Shown one piece after another: positions 14,325-26,640 of a stretch of DNA of 64,000 nt. Made by a program: the position numbers and the translations under genes. This DNA comes from Dasypus novemcinctus. Lineage: Eukaryota > Chordata > Mammalia > Cingulata > Dasypodidae. The first letter of the stretch is position 1; the number at the start of each line of letters is the position of its first letter. The stretch covers positions 34,932,796 to 34,996,795 of the forward strand of contig NC_080690.1 in the NCBI RefSeq assembly GCF_030445035.2, written 5' to 3'. The notes below the pieces were generated by a model. It did not search any database. It was not told the origin of the DNA and was given only the letters and a program-made list of their open reading frames with translations.

Positions 14325-14530
14325 TAAGTGCAAAGACTGGGAGATTTTGGAGTCAGACAGACTTGGTTTGGAATCCTAGCATTGTGAACTTAATAATTTA
14401 CTCATCGCTTCTGGATCTCTTACCTCTGCTAGGAAATGGAGAAAATGAGAATGCCTACCTCACAGAGATGTTGGGAGGACTAACTGAACACAAAATGGAA
14501 CATCCAGCGTAGTAGCTAATGCAAAATGTA
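14325..14530 (+). repeat. MIR SINE
   Basis: Plus-strand MIR pattern: 'ttttggagtcagacagactt', 'ggaatcctagc', 'ggaaatggagaaaatgagaa', 'tacctcacagagatgttggg'. Confidence 0.75.
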
Positions 14531-15695
14531 ATGGATCCCTTCCCACTTTGGAGGAGCAAGAATGCATCACCCCTCTACCATGTGAAAGCCCTTTCAACAT
14601 CTCTATAATGATGGAGGGGCAAACCAAGCTGAGCTCATGATGGCGCGTTCCATCTAGTCCAGTTGCTGAGCCTGCTGGCCTGAATAAGCTGTCTCCTTCC
14701 CTGCTTGTTTTTTGGGCTATTCCAATTTTAAATAGTCCCTTATCAGCACTTATAAATGTCTTGGGGATAGAAAAACAACAGGGGAAATTATTGATCGTTT
14801 TACTGATTTAATCAGATGGTTTTGCAGAAATTATGGTCCATAAAATTCTGGGCTCCCTGCAGTCTTCTAGAAGAGAGAGTTTTAGTGTCTATTAAATGGT
14901 AGCTAAGATCATCCACATAGGTAGGATAAAGAAGAACAGAGATAAGTATGAACTAAGATTGATGCAGAAAGTGGGGGGCTGGTTTACAGAACAGAGAGCA
15001 ATGGGTTGCTAATGTGTTAGAAGAGAAGACCAAAAAGGGGGCTGGATAAAGAGCACTTTGAATAACTTGGGAGGAGTTGGACTTTGGTTTGTAGGCAATG
15101 GGTTACCATTTAAAGTTTTTGAGCAAAAAAAAGAGTTGGTCAGAACTTTGCTTCAGGAAGATAAGACTGGCATGAAGGTGAGAATGGATTGCTATTTTGA
15201 AGGTGGGCAATTATAAACAACTACAGGCAGGGTAATACTTTCAGGCAGGATAATTGCCTGGACAAGGGGTGATAAAGTTTGAGTTTGGTCACTGGAAATG
15301 AGAGAACAAATAAAGACATTGTATTGCAGAATCTACAGTACTCGTTGACTGACTAGGGAGAGGGAAAGAGAGAGGAAAGATGACTCAGGTTTTAAGCCTG
15401 GGAAATGCGATATCTAATTTAACTTGCAGAATGTGGAACATTTCTTTTGTCACCAGGATTTACTCATTTATTCTTAATGCATATATATGTGTGTATATGT
15501 ATATATATCCATTTACATATGCAACGCCATAAAATAAATCAATAGCTCAATGTCATGCACAGATATGCATGCACACATGCACTATTCCTCTCCAATCTTC
15601 ATTCACCTTAAGTATATGTAATAATTATGGGTATTGCAAAAATAAGAGTATGAGGCTTTCTAACTTCATCTGAGAACTTGAAGATTTCATACAGT
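14531..15695. other. non-coding, includes TA/TG-rich tract
   Basis: Positions 14960-15180 weakly resemble an old mammalian interspersed repeat ('caatgggttaccatttaaag', 'gagcaaaaaaaagagttggt'), possibly L2-related. 15479-15512 is a TA/TG-rich simple tract. No gene seen. Confidence 0.4.
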
Positions 15696-15884
15696 CAGTG
15701 TGGGGATTGTATCTAGTATTTACACTAGTCCTAATGATAAATCAGCTGCAATTGACTGAGTGCTTATGGGTCAATGCTTTTTACCTTACAGTCCTCATAG
15801 CAGTCTGTGAGATGGACATTGCTAATAGTTGCCCCAAACCATTCCCAACTCTCTTCCCCTCTGCAGCTTCCCACCGTAAAGACT

Positions 15885-16275
15885 GGCCTCCCATATGACT
15901 GGGGTGGCCATGTAACCCAGGTCTGGACAATGAGAACATAAACTGATATCTGCTTAGATTGTTCTAGAGGGTTCTATTTGGCTTCCTGATAAAAGGGAGT
16001 AATTTAAGAAGAAACTGCGCGGACACTTTCTCTGCACTCTTCTTGTGGCTTAAACATGGATGTGATGGTCGCCATTCTTAAGTGCAAGATGACAAAACAT
16101 GAAGATGAAAATCTAACTGCTCAGGAAGTCAGATTAGGAGATAGAATGTGTGACCTCAGTGATATTGTTGAGCCATTGTACCAGCCTTGGAACCACTACC
16201 TCCAGGTTTCTCAATAAATGAGACAATAAATACCTGTAATGTTTAAGCTACTATGTGTATGCTTTTATTTCTTGC
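15885..16275 (+). repeat. MLT1-like LTR, diverged
   Basis: Motif order 'gtggccatgtaaccca', 'gagccattgtaccagccttg', 'gagacaataaatacctg' and 'gtttaagctactatgtg' resembles the 3' half of ancient MaLR LTRs ending in an AATAAA signal. Confidence 0.5.
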
Positions 16276-16299
16276 AGACAGAAGCAACCTGATGTTCAG

Positions 16300-16395
16300 T
16301 TATTTTCCCAGGGCCAAGCCAGTAAATAGAGGAGCTGGGATTTAAACCCAGGTCTTTTTTACTCCAAAGTGATGCTATTAACTATTGCACATTCT
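16300..16395 (-). repeat. MIR fragment
   Basis: 'ccagtaaatagaggagctgg' followed by 'gatttaaacccaggtctttt' is the typical reverse-strand MIR head. Confidence 0.65.
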
Positions 16396-17155
16396 TCCTT
16401 CTAATACCCATACAGGACAATATCGTTTCCATGGTCTCCATCTCTTAGTTCTTCTTCCACAAACAGTTTTGGGTATCGAGTAAGTGTCCATAAATACACT
16501 CTCATTTGTTTGTATGTTATCTATGGCCACTTTTGCATAACATCCTCAGAGTTGAATAGTCACAACAGGGACCATGCAGCCTACAAAGCAGAAAATATTT
16601 ACTACCTGACCCTTTACAAAGTTTACTGACCCCAAGTCTAGAAGGGTGGAGTTTGGTAAGAGAGTAGACAGATGGACAACTCATTCTAGGTCAGGGAAAG
16701 AGAAAGAATGCTAAGAATTGGTTCATTCCTAAGATACTCAGAAAAATTTTGTACAGTTGTTGGGAAATCTAAATTTCTGAGTCGTATCTCACAACAACTT
16801 CCCCTTAAAGATAGATTCTAAAAAAGGAGGAGAGGGAAATATTGGTCAGGTTTAGTTACCTTTTCCTCATGAATGTCTATTGTTTCTTTTTGTTCCTTAG
16901 ATACAGAACTGTGTGCTTCAGTTCTTTGAATTCTAACCAAACAGAGAGAATAGATCATGAATTCTTTTAATGCACACTGTAAGATTCTGAGTTGAGTTAT
17001 TTTACCTCAGAAAAATTGATTGATCTTTTAATTAAGGTTCTCAGAGCCTCCCACTTACTGGCTTTCACCTGAGATTTGTGTGCTTGGAGATTTCTGTGTG
17101 TGTAAGAGACTTCACTCTGGAATCCTATACCTGTGAAGTACCTCCTGATGTCCTC
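16396..17155. other. AT-rich sequence, nothing recognised
   Basis: No gene or clear repeat. Confidence 0.4.
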
Positions 17156-17159
17156 AGGT

Positions 17160-17331
17160 GTCCTGGGCTTGAATTGAAATGCAAAAAACATTATTCTTGT
17201 GGGGACGTGTTGGAGTGGGTGTGATATATTTATTAAATAATACGCAGTATAGTGTGGACTTAGTAAGGGGTCTGTGATTTTCACCTGATTGGCAAAGGGG
17301 TCTGTGGAACAAAAAAGGTTTAGAACCCCTG
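17160..17331 (-). mobile_element. second copy of the hAT-like element, opposite orientation
   Basis: Reverse complement begins CAGGGGTTCTAAACC and follows the 13141-13333 element through the conserved stretch encoding 'DPLLS..YT.YYLINIS' in one frame. The far inverted repeat is missing or diverged near 17160, so this copy is truncated and shows no clear target duplication. Confidence 0.75.
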
Positions 17332-17664
17332 CCACATACCTTGTACCCATCCATGAGATGGTGGACAAAGACTCTTTCATGAGCCCCACTCCTCTAAAAA
17401 TCATCAGTACTGTTTAATTTTCTTTCTTTTCCAGAAAGTATAAGTGTGAGGGTCTCCTGCAACAATAATTCTTTTCCTTTGTACAGTGTCACACTCCTTA
17501 CCAAGCACTTTGCTGTCCATTTAGATTCTCATCCTTAAAATAACCATGACCCAAATTATTTGACCATAATGGAAAATGATGGAATGATAAAGATCAAATT
17601 CTGATATAACAAGAAAAAAGAATTTTGAGATCTTTGAATCTTTTCGCCTTTATTTAACAGATGT

Positions 17665-19083
17665 GAAAATGAGGTGTACAATGATGAGGAAGGTTGTTGG
17701 TGTGGGAGGAGTGGGGTGGGGGGTATACAGGAACCTCTTATATTTTTTAATGTAATATTTTTGTGTGTGTGATGTATATATCTTCAAAAAAATACAATTT
17801 ACAAAAATGATGTGGTAGGGGTGGGGAGTGGGTTATATGGGAACCTCTTATGTCTTTTTGTTTTATTTATTTATTTTTTTTTTAAATTTTTTATTCATTT
17901 TTAAAAAATATTACATTCAAAAAATATGAGGTCCCATTCAACCCCACCGCCCCGACCCCAACACTCCCCCCACAGCAACACTCTCTCCCATCATCATGAC
18001 ACATCCATTGCATTTGTTAAGTACAACTCTGGGCATCGCTGCACCTCATGGTCAATGGTCCACATCATAGCCCATACTCTCCCACGTTCCATCCAGTGGG
18101 CCCTGGGAGGATCTACAATGTCCGGTAATTGTCCCTGAAGCACCACCCAGGACAACTCCAAGCCCCGAAAACACCTCCACATCTCATCTCTTCCTCCCAT
18201 TGCCCGTACCCAGCAGCCACCATGGCTACTTTTCCCACACCAATGCCACATTTTCTCTGTGGACATTGGAATGGTTGTGTCCATTGCACTTCTATGTCAA
18301 GAGGGGGCTTAGATTCCACATGGATACTGGATGCAATCCTCCTGCTTTCAGTTGTAGGCACTCTAGACTCCATGGTGTGGTGGTTGACATTCTTCAACTC
18401 CATGTTAGCTGAGTGGGGTAAGTCCAATAAATCAGAGTGTAGGAGTTGAAGTCTGTTGAGGTTCAGGGTCTGGCTATCATATTGTCAGTCCAGAGATTCA
18501 AATTCCCTAGATATATCTTAAACCCCAGCACCAACTACAATTCCAATAAAGTAGCATGAAAGTCCCGTGAAAAGAGATCCCATCTGAGTCCCGTTCCATC
18601 ATGCAGAAACACCAGCTCCAAAGAAGGGCCAACTGACATGGCAGTGAACCCCATCTGCCATGACCATAGAACCCGTGGGTCTCTTTAGCCCTCAAAAGAA
18701 CCAATACCTGGGGTTGTATCTACTTTATCTGTCTCTGAGACTCTGCTCAGGTGTCCTTAAGGGCAATCCTTCTGACAACCTCCAGACTCTTTTTTAGAGA
18801 CTCATAGCCATATAAACTCATTTCTTCTTTCCATTTCCCCCTTACATTAGGTCAAACAGCATTTTAAAGTCCTGTTATTATATGTAGACAGGGACATTCT
18901 GCTGGTCCGCGTTGAACCTTTAATTCAAGGTCATTTTCTAGTTGCATCATCAGCTGGTACTTGGTAGTGATCCCTCGGTGTCAGGGAGGCTCATCCCCAG
19001 GTGTCATTTTTTTGTTTTTAATGTAACATTCCTTGTGATCTATTAACTTTAATTAAAAAAAAAAAAAAAAAAAGAAAATGAGG
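17665..19083 (+). mobile_element. 5'-truncated young L1 3' end, split by another L1
   Basis: The plus-strand L1 3' tail runs 17675-17864 and resumes at 19019-19053 ('atgtaacattccttgtgatc') with a poly(A) tail to about 19073. It is flanked by a 10-bp target duplication GAAAATGAGG at 17665-17674 and 19074-19083. The tail holds two related copies of the 'gggaacctctta' motif. Confidence 0.8.
17855..19018 (-). mobile_element. L1 3' UTR inserted inside the preceding L1
   Basis: Starts with poly(T), then the complement of the young L1 3' UTR (shared with 22441-23103), running about 1.14 kb towards its 5' truncation at 19008. TTTTTGTTTT occurs at both edges (17855-17864, 19009-19018) as the target duplication. 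Non-coding. Confidence 0.75.
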
Positions 19084-19130
19084 CTTAGCAAGAAAGACAT
19101 GTAATCGATGGCAGAACACCATGTATTCCT

Positions 19131-20190
19131 TCCAGTTACAATACAATGGCAGCCAAGACTACCTGGCCCCTTTGTTAATCATATCAAACATGTGCAGGCT
19201 ATAGGTAGGGTAACTCTATAATATATTATCCAAACTGAAAGATTTTTGAGAGGGAAAGGTAGTGAACTTAATAATTCCTTGGCTCCAACAGGCACTAAGA
19301 AAAACTGTTCACAGAGACCTATGGCTACCTGACCATGTTGGTTAGGCAGATGTAAAAGGACATGTAGACCTTTGACTCATTCTCATAATGTGGTGTGATT
19401 CTGAAGTTTGTTGTGTTCCTGCTCTTGTGGATCCAGCATCTTGTAGCCTTCACATTTGAGGAGGGCTAGGCACCTGGAACAGCTTTTTTGTAGAGATCAC
19501 AGGTGACATGCTGTATTCACAGGCCTGGGCAATAGAGAAATCAGGAGCTGGACATAAAAGGAGAGTATGGTGTTACTGGTATGCTTGCATTGACACAACC
19601 ATTCTCTCTCCAAGGTGTTGGGATCCCTGTCTTTAAGTCCTGGGGAAAGGTTTACAAACAGGAGTGGTGGCTGATTCCCGTGGGATATCTAGGCAGAATG
19701 AAGACTTATTTTTTAATACTGTATGTGTGTTTTGTTGCATTTTGTTTTTAGAAAAGAGTATCAGCCAATCAATGCTTATTGCTCATCTATGGTGGCCTCC
19801 TTTGCGAGCTGAATTATGTGGAGACCCAAGAAACTCAACAGGCCTCCTCCTCCAAAGGGCTCATGGTCCCGAGTTAAAAACAGCATTGTACATGCAAAGG
19901 TGAACTGGTACCCCAAATATTTGACTTTTTTTGCACAAGTAGAGTTAACAAAAGCTATTTTTAAAGTTTTAAATAGTCAGGAAATATTGTCCTATAAACA
20001 GTACTTGAGGTAACTAGTAGAAAATTAACTGTATTAATTGAGAGATGACTGGAGAAACTATAGCGAAAGGTCTATTAGTGAGCATTGAATATATTTAACT
20101 GTAGGACTAAGACTGAAAAAGACTTGGAGATGAAGAAGACAGACAAAAAAGAAATGTTAACGTCATGGTAATATAGAAATGATACAACTA
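19131..20190. other. non-coding, nothing recognised
   Basis: No gene or clear repeat consensus. Confidence 0.4.
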
Positions 20191-20191
20191 A

Positions 20192-20545
20192 AAAGAAGGT
20201 GGGGGTGTGCAGCGCTGATGCGTGTAAGGAGTGGCGTGGCCACGCAGGGGTGTCCCCCACATAGGGGAGCCCTATGTGCAAGGAGTGTGCCCCGTAAGGA
20301 GAGCCACCCCGCGCGAAAAAAGCACAACCTACCCAGGAGTGGCACCGCACACACGGAGAGCTGATGCAGCAAGGTGACGCAACCAAAAGAGACACAGATT
20401 CCTGGTGCTGCTGACAAGAATGCAAGGGGACACAGAAGAACACACAGCGAATGGGCACAGAGAGCAGACAATGGAAGCGGGGGAGGGATGGGGAGAGAAA
20501 TTAAAAGAAAATAAATCTTTAAAAAAAATACAAAGAAGGTGGGGG
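20192..20545 (+). mobile_element. DAS-type SINE, 5'-truncated, with 14-bp target duplication
   Basis: Body 20206-20531 lacks the tRNA-like head but carries the rest of the family ('gcgctgatgcgtgtaaggag', 'aggagagccaccccgcgcga') and the A-rich end. AAAGAAGGTGGGGG is repeated perfectly at 20192-20205 and 20532-20545. Confidence 0.93.
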
Positions 20546-20559
20546 AAAGCTAATGAATA

Positions 20560-23500
20560 CATATGGAATAAGAAATGCCTCATGTTACAGTGGAGTCAAA
20601 AGATAGAATTTGAACATCAAATCATATATATAAACACATTTAACAATGTGAAGGTAAACAATGAGAAATAACAATATCTAGCTCTTATATAATGCTTACT
20701 ATGTGTCAAGCAGTGTTCTAAGCATTTTACATAGTGAGAAGGATAATATTATTGACCAAAATAGGATAATAGAATAGAGGAAGGGAAACGGGAAAGGAAG
20801 AGAAAATATAATTATTCCATCATTGCTTATAGTAAAGACTGAGAGAAAATAGAGAACTAAAGGCATTTTAAATAATACTATGCTTAGAATGGCAACAATT
20901 AGAACAAAACTACAAATCTTTAAACATATCAGAGTTAATACACACACAAAAAGCTATAAATCGTGTAATAAAAGATTAAAAAATAAAACTACTCAATAGC
21001 AACATAGCATAAATAATATGATGAACAAAGATCAAATATATTTGATCTCTTAGTAAAAGTAAATGGTCTTAGCTTACCTATTAAGATAAAGTTTTTCAGA
21101 ATGAATCACAGAGCAAAACTCAATTCTATGTTACATGTAAGAGGCATGCCAAAACAAAAAGACTGAGAAATTTTGAGAATTAAAGGATGGGTAAATATAT
21201 ACTATGGAAGTGCAAGCAAAAAGAAAGCAAAGTTTGCTGTCTTAATATCCAACAAAGTAGAATTCAGGACAAAGAACATTAAAAGACAAAAGAAAGGTAC
21301 ATTATTATATAAGGAGTATAATTCAGTGACAGCAAAACAGTTATAAATATCTATATCCAAAATAATGTAGTATCTACATTAATAAAACAGAAATTACAGG
21401 AGTCAAAAGAAATAGTTAAATTTCCTGGTAGAAGTGGAATTTAACTCACCTCTTTCAATGTATACTGAGAATAAAAATAAATAAGGATATAGAATGCCTA
21501 AATAACCAATTGACAAGATAGACCTGATCGACCCATATTACCTGAAAAGAAAGAACCCATATTACCTGAAAATAAAGAACAAGACTTTGATTCCCAAATG
21601 CTGTTAGAACTTTCATAAAACTAACATATATTAAGACATAAAGACAACTTAAATAAATTCCAAAAAGTAGATATGGATATCATTTTATAACTAAAATTCA
21701 ATAAACTAAACATTGAAAACAAAACAAAATAAAAAGCTCCTTCCATCTAGAAATTTTTAAGGGCTCTTTAAACAACTCTCAAAGAGGATATAAAAAATGA
21801 AATTACAGACTATTTTAGGAAACAACACTAATGAAAATATTATGTGTCGGAATTTGTGGAATACAGTTAAAGTGTTCAGAGGAAAAGTCATAGCCTTAAA
21901 TAATGAAAGAAATAATAAAAATGAGTGAATTAAGCATGTGCTTTAGAGAAGTATACCAAAATACACTGAAGGACACCAGAAAGAAATCTTTAGTCAATTA
22001 AAGTAGAAATTAATGAAGTACAAAACATACAAATAGTACTAATAAATAAAGCAAATCTGATTCTCTTAATGACAGATCAAATATTGATATTGAATCAGTA
22101 AAATGAATCATTAGATAACAATCAAGAAAAAATCATCAAAATGCAAATACACAAAATGAGAACTCAAAAAGGAGAAGTAGCAAAGAAAGGAAATTAAAAA
22201 AAAAAAGAAATTATTTGAACTTTAAGCAGGTAAATGTACATATCTGGAAAACATGGATGATTTCCTAGGAAAATGTATTCACCAAAATTAACTTTGAAAG
22301 AGATATACTATATAAATAGACTGATTTCTATAGAGCAATTAAAGAAAGTGATCAAAAACTACCTCCCAAAAAGCACCGGGATAGTGGCTAGATAGTACCA
22401 AGGAAAAATTCAACAGACCTTTAAAAAGCAGGTAGTTGTAGCTTTGATTTAGCCTCAACAGACTTGCAACTCCTACACTCTGGTTTATTGGACTTACCCC
22501 ACTCAGCTAACATGGAGGTGAAGAAGGTCAACCACCACACCAGGGAGTCAAGAGTGCCTACAACTGAAAGCAGGAGAATTGCATCCAGCATCCATGTGGA
22601 ATCTAAGCCCCGTCTTGATATAGATGTGGAGTGGACGCAACCATTCTAAGGTCCACAGGATGGAGGAATAGTGTATGGATTAGAGTGGACTTACTGATAT
22701 TCTATTCATGAACTATTGTGATTAGTAATCAAAGAAAATGTGGCATTGGTGTGGAGAAAGTAGCCATGGTGACTACTGGGGGTAGGGAGTGGGAGGAAGA
22801 GATATGATGTGGGGGCATTTTCGGGACTTGGAGTTGTGCTGGGTGGTGCTGCAGGGACAGTTACTGGACATTGTATGTCCTCCCACGGCCCACTGGGTGG
22901 ACTGTGGGAAAGTGTGGGCTATGATGTGGACCATTGACCATGAGGTGCAGCGGTACTCAGAGATATATTCACCAAATGCAATGAATGTCTCATGATGATG
23001 GAGGAGGTTTTTGTTATGGGGGCAGGAGTGGGGTGAGAGGGGTGGGGTATATGGGGATCTCATATTTTTTTAATGTAACATTAAAAAAATAAATAAGGAC
23101 AAAAAAAAACCATTTAATAAAATGGAAGCAGATGGCTACTTTCTTAATATGGTAAATATATCTATCTCAACCTAACACCTAAAATCATCTTTACTGGGGA
23201 AATTGTGACATTCTAGTTAGAGACAAGAGCAAGAAAAACATGTCCACTATTACTGAAAATTAAACTGGAGAAATTGTCCAGTTCAAATAGATAAGAAAAA
23301 TAAATTGACAAAAATGGACAACAGAAAGTAAAAATATTACTATTTGCATATAATATTGGTTATATACCCGGAAAACTCAGGAAAATTGACTAGAAAACTA
23401 TTACAAACAATTAGATAATTTAGTAAGGATTTAGAGTTCATATATATCCAAATGCATATATGAAAAAAAACTTTTTTAAATCCTGAAAGATATGAAGGGA

Positions 23501-24230
23501 GACTTGGGCAAATGGAATAACTTACTCTATTCTTGGATAGGAAAACATCATAATAAAATGTAACTCTCCTTAATTTATACATTTAATATAATCATAATAA
23601 GAATATTAGTTCTTAATCAGATGAACTTATTCCAAAGCTTACTTGAAAAAAACAAACAAATGAGAATGGCAAGAAAAATACTTACCAAGAAGATAAATGA
23701 CTAGCTTAATCAAACATGGAAATATAAAGCCTTAATAATGGCGGGGATGGCTAAAGGATACAGGGTTTCTTTTTGGGATGATGAAAATGTTCTAAAATTG
23801 ATTGTGATGAGGGATGTACAACTCTGACTGTACTAAATGCTTACTGAAATGAACACTTTAAAAGAGCAAATTATGTGGTATATGAGTTATATCTCAAGAA
23901 AGCTTTACATAAAAATCAAAACTTATATTTAAAAAGTGTTACTTACATTCCACCTAAAATCATCTTGATGCTACTTAAAACCATTTCATACATTACCAGT
24001 GGTATGCATCCCAATCTTTGGAAAAAACTGACCCTAACTAAAAGCCAAACCATGCATAGGATTTTCTTAGCAAAACTGTTTAAACTAAATTTAATTATGA
24101 GGAAACAATCAGAAAAATTCAAAAAGTGGGTCATTCTATGGGACAACTTGAATTTTTCAGGAAATAGCAACATCATCGCTGAAAAAAAAAAAGCAAGGCT
24201 GCTGTTCTAGATTAAAAGAGATTAAATAAA
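20560..24230 (+). mobile_element. ancient L1 LINE remnant
   Basis: A decayed plus-strand ORF2-like sequence, recognisable at 21230-21300 ('atccaacaaagtagaattca'), 23345-23420 and 23490-23720, followed by a 3' UTR at 23770-23910 ('gatgaaaatgttctaaaatt', 'atatgagttatatctcaaga'). Many stops. Interrupted at 22441-23103 by a young L1. The left edge is uncertain. Confidence 0.75.
22441..23103 (+). mobile_element. young xenarthran L1 3' UTR, 5'-truncated
   Basis: Matches the reverse complement of 17926-18440 closely, but keeps about 75 bp (near 22661-22733) absent from that copy. It ends 'ctcatatttttttaatgtaa' and an A-rich tail. Non-coding. Confidence 0.8.
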
Positions 24231-24269
24231 TGTGACAAGCAATTCATTGTGCGATCCTTGATTTTTTTT

Positions 24270-24645
24270 TTTAAAAGAAGGCTTAAAGGCATAGTTGGGA
24301 AAATTGAAGAAATTTGAAAATGGACTGTATGTTATATAATATCAGCAATGTTGAACTCCTTAGGTATGATAATGGTATTATCAGTAAGTAGGAAAATGCC
24401 CTTGTCTTTAGAAGAGATATGATAAATATTTAGGGGATAAATATCGTAATTTCTGACATTTACTTAAAATGTTCCAGCTGAAATGTAAAAACACACATAA
24501 ATATATAAAGCAAAAGTAGCAAAACATTAATAGGTTAATTTTTTAGTAGTTGAAATGTATGCATGTGTTCACTACACTATTCTGTCATCTTTTCGTAAGC
24601 CTGAAATTTTTCAAAATAGAAAATTGAGGGAAGTGAATTAAAATA
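24270..24645 (+). repeat. L1 3' UTR fragment
   Basis: Pattern 'tttaggggataaatatcgta', 'tacactattctgtcatcttt' and 'aaatttttcaaaatagaaaa' matches an old L1M-type 3' UTR in the plus direction. Confidence 0.6.
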
Positions 24646-24674
24646 AATTGAAGGATTAAAAAATAAATAATTGA

Positions 24675-24898
24675 GGGGAGTGGATGTTGGTCAAGAGGTT
24701 GAGCTCTTGCCTCCTGCACGGGAGGTCCCAGGTTTGGTTCCTGGTGCCTCCTAAAAAGCAAAAACAAACAATAAGCAAGACAAACGAAAAAACCAACTCA
24801 GGGATGCTGATGTGGCTCAGTGGTTGAGCTCTGGGCTTCCTACATACACGGTCCTGAATTCAGTCCCTGGCCTCTGGTACCTCAAAAATAAATAAATG
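24675..24898 (+). mobile_element. dimeric tRNA-derived SINE
   Basis: Two tRNA-like units in tandem: first box A/B-like motifs 'ttggtcaagaggttgagctc' and 'aggtttggttcctgg', then 'gtggctcagtggttgagctc' and 'gaattcagtccctgg'. Ends in (AAAT)n. Related to, but older than, the DAS-type SINEs. Confidence 0.75.
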
Positions 24899-25124
24899 AA
24901 TAATTTAAAAAATCTAAAAAGTAAATAAATGATTGAAGTAACAAGAGCTTTGGGCTTGAATAATTAAAACAATTGTCCCAGTAGCTGGCTCTCTTCTCTT
25001 TGTATGTGCATTTCACTTTGAATGGTACAATTTGATTGCTTTTTGTTGTGTCCTGAAAAAGCAATTGTAATGTGACCACCACTGATTCTGCTAGTTTTAC
25101 TTGAAAATTATTTCTTATTATATA

Positions 25125-25262
25125 GAGATGTGTCCTGGGATCCAAGTCATTTGAGTGTTTAGCCCCACTTTGTACCACTGACTTGTCGGGAAATCTCGGT
25201 CGAGTTGCCTCTCCTCTTTGGGCTTTTGATTTTCCCTCTATTAAATAGTTCAAAGCATTAAG
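25125..25262 (+). repeat. MIR fragment
   Basis: 'gggatccaagtcatttgagt', 'tcggtcgagttgcctctcct' and 'attttccctctattaaatag' follow the plus MIR order. Confidence 0.55.
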
Positions 25263-25319
25263 AGAGTGAAAAGGCAAGGCACAAAGAGAAGGTATTTATA
25301 TTGCTGTATCCAGACTAAA

Positions 25320-26640
25320 TAAGAATTCCTACAAACTAAAAAGAAGACAAGCAACACAAATAAAAATGAGCAAAGGACTTAAACTGGCACATAACAAAAG
25401 AGTATATCCAAATGACCAATAAATATGTGACAAGGTGCTCAACTTCATTAGTCATCAGGAAAGGGCAATTAAAAATACACGAGATACTATTCCACACCCA
25501 TCAATGTGGCTGAAATAACAAACATTAAGTGCTGATGTTTATGCAAAGCAATTGGAACTCACATGTTTCTGATTCAAGTATACATGAAAACACTTTGGAA
25601 AACTGCCAGTATCTGTTAAAGCTGTACATTTGCTATTCTGTGGTCCAGAATTCTTCTCCCAGTTATAAACTCATCAGAAATTCACATACGTGTCCTTAGA
25701 GACATTTTCAGGGATGTTCTGTGCACCATTATTTGTATTAGCCTCTTACTGAGAACAACCCTCATGTCTATCAACTATGGAAAGGATAAATGACAGTAAT
25801 TTCATATAATGGAATACTATAGAGCAATGAAAAAGAATGGACTACTGCTACACAGAGCAGCATGGATTAACTTTTGCCAGCATAATATCGAAAGAAGCCA
25901 GGTACAAAAATGTTCATGTAATATGACTATTTATCAAAGTTCAAACACAGTCAAATTTAATCTATATGTTCGAAGACAGGATAATAGTTATTTAGGGGGA
26001 AGAAGGGGTGACAGTGAGGGGGGAAGGAACCCAAGAGGGGCTTCTGGATGGCTGATAATACTCTTTTTTTTTTTTTTTTTTTAAAGATTTATTTATTTAT
26101 TTATTTATTTCTCTCCCCTTTCCCCCCCACCCCGCCCCCGGATCCCAGCCCCCGGCCCCAGTTGTCTGTTCTTTGTGTCTATTTGCTGCGTCTTCTTCTT
26201 TGTCCGCTTCTGTTGTTGTCAGTGGCACGGGAATCTGTGTTTCTTTTGTTGCATCATCTTGTTGTGTCAGCTCTCTGTGTGTGTGGCACCATTTCTGGGC
26301 AGGCTGCACTTTCTTTTGCTCTGGGCGGCTCTCCTTACGGGGCACACTCCTTGCAGGTGGGCCTCCTCTACGCAGGGACACCCCTGCATGGCACGACACT
26401 CCTTGCGTGCGTCAGCACTGCGCATGGGCCAGCTGCACACGGGTCAAGGAGGCCCGGGGTTTGAACCGTGGACCTCCCATGTGGTAGACGGACGCCCTAA
26501 CTACTGGGCCAAGTCCGCTTCCCTGATAATACTCTAATTATTGTTCTAGATGCTGTGCTGTGTGTGTTCATTTTGGAAAAATTCATCAAGCACTTTTCAG
26601 TATGTCATGATATGCTTTAATTAAAAATTATTAAAATAAA
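25320..26640 (+). mobile_element. old L1 3' end (ORF2 C-terminus and UTR), split by a SINE
   Basis: Typical ORF2 C-terminal landmarks: 'gagcaaaggacttaaactgg', 'caacttcattagtcatcagg', 'ggaatactatagagcaatga', 'gggaagaaggggtgacagtg'. Full of stops. A SINE interrupts it at 26065-26522. Confidence 0.85.
26052..26535 (-). mobile_element. full-length DAS-type SINE with 13-bp target duplication
   Basis: Body 26065-26522. On the minus strand it starts with the tRNA-like head (A box region 'ttggcccagtagttaggg', B box 'acggttcaaacc') and ends in A-rich (AAAT)n. CTGATAATACTCT flanks both ends (26052-26064, 26523-26535). Confidence 0.95.

Larger units (their letters stand above)
17640..19130 (-). repeat. 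MIR fragment split by nested L1 insertions
   Basis: Joining 17640-17674 to 19084-19130 restores a reverse MIR core (cagatgtgaaaatgaggc, then ttagcaagaaagacatg). The gap is exactly the L1 described next. Confidence 0.65.

Noticed and set aside
18129-18449. 106-codon plus-strand frame
   Set aside because: It is antisense to a young L1 3' UTR, which is non-coding.
26048-26487. 100-140-codon frames with a shared peptide
   Set aside because: They lie wholly within DAS-type SINEs and repeat at each copy. They are SINE sequence, not a gene family.
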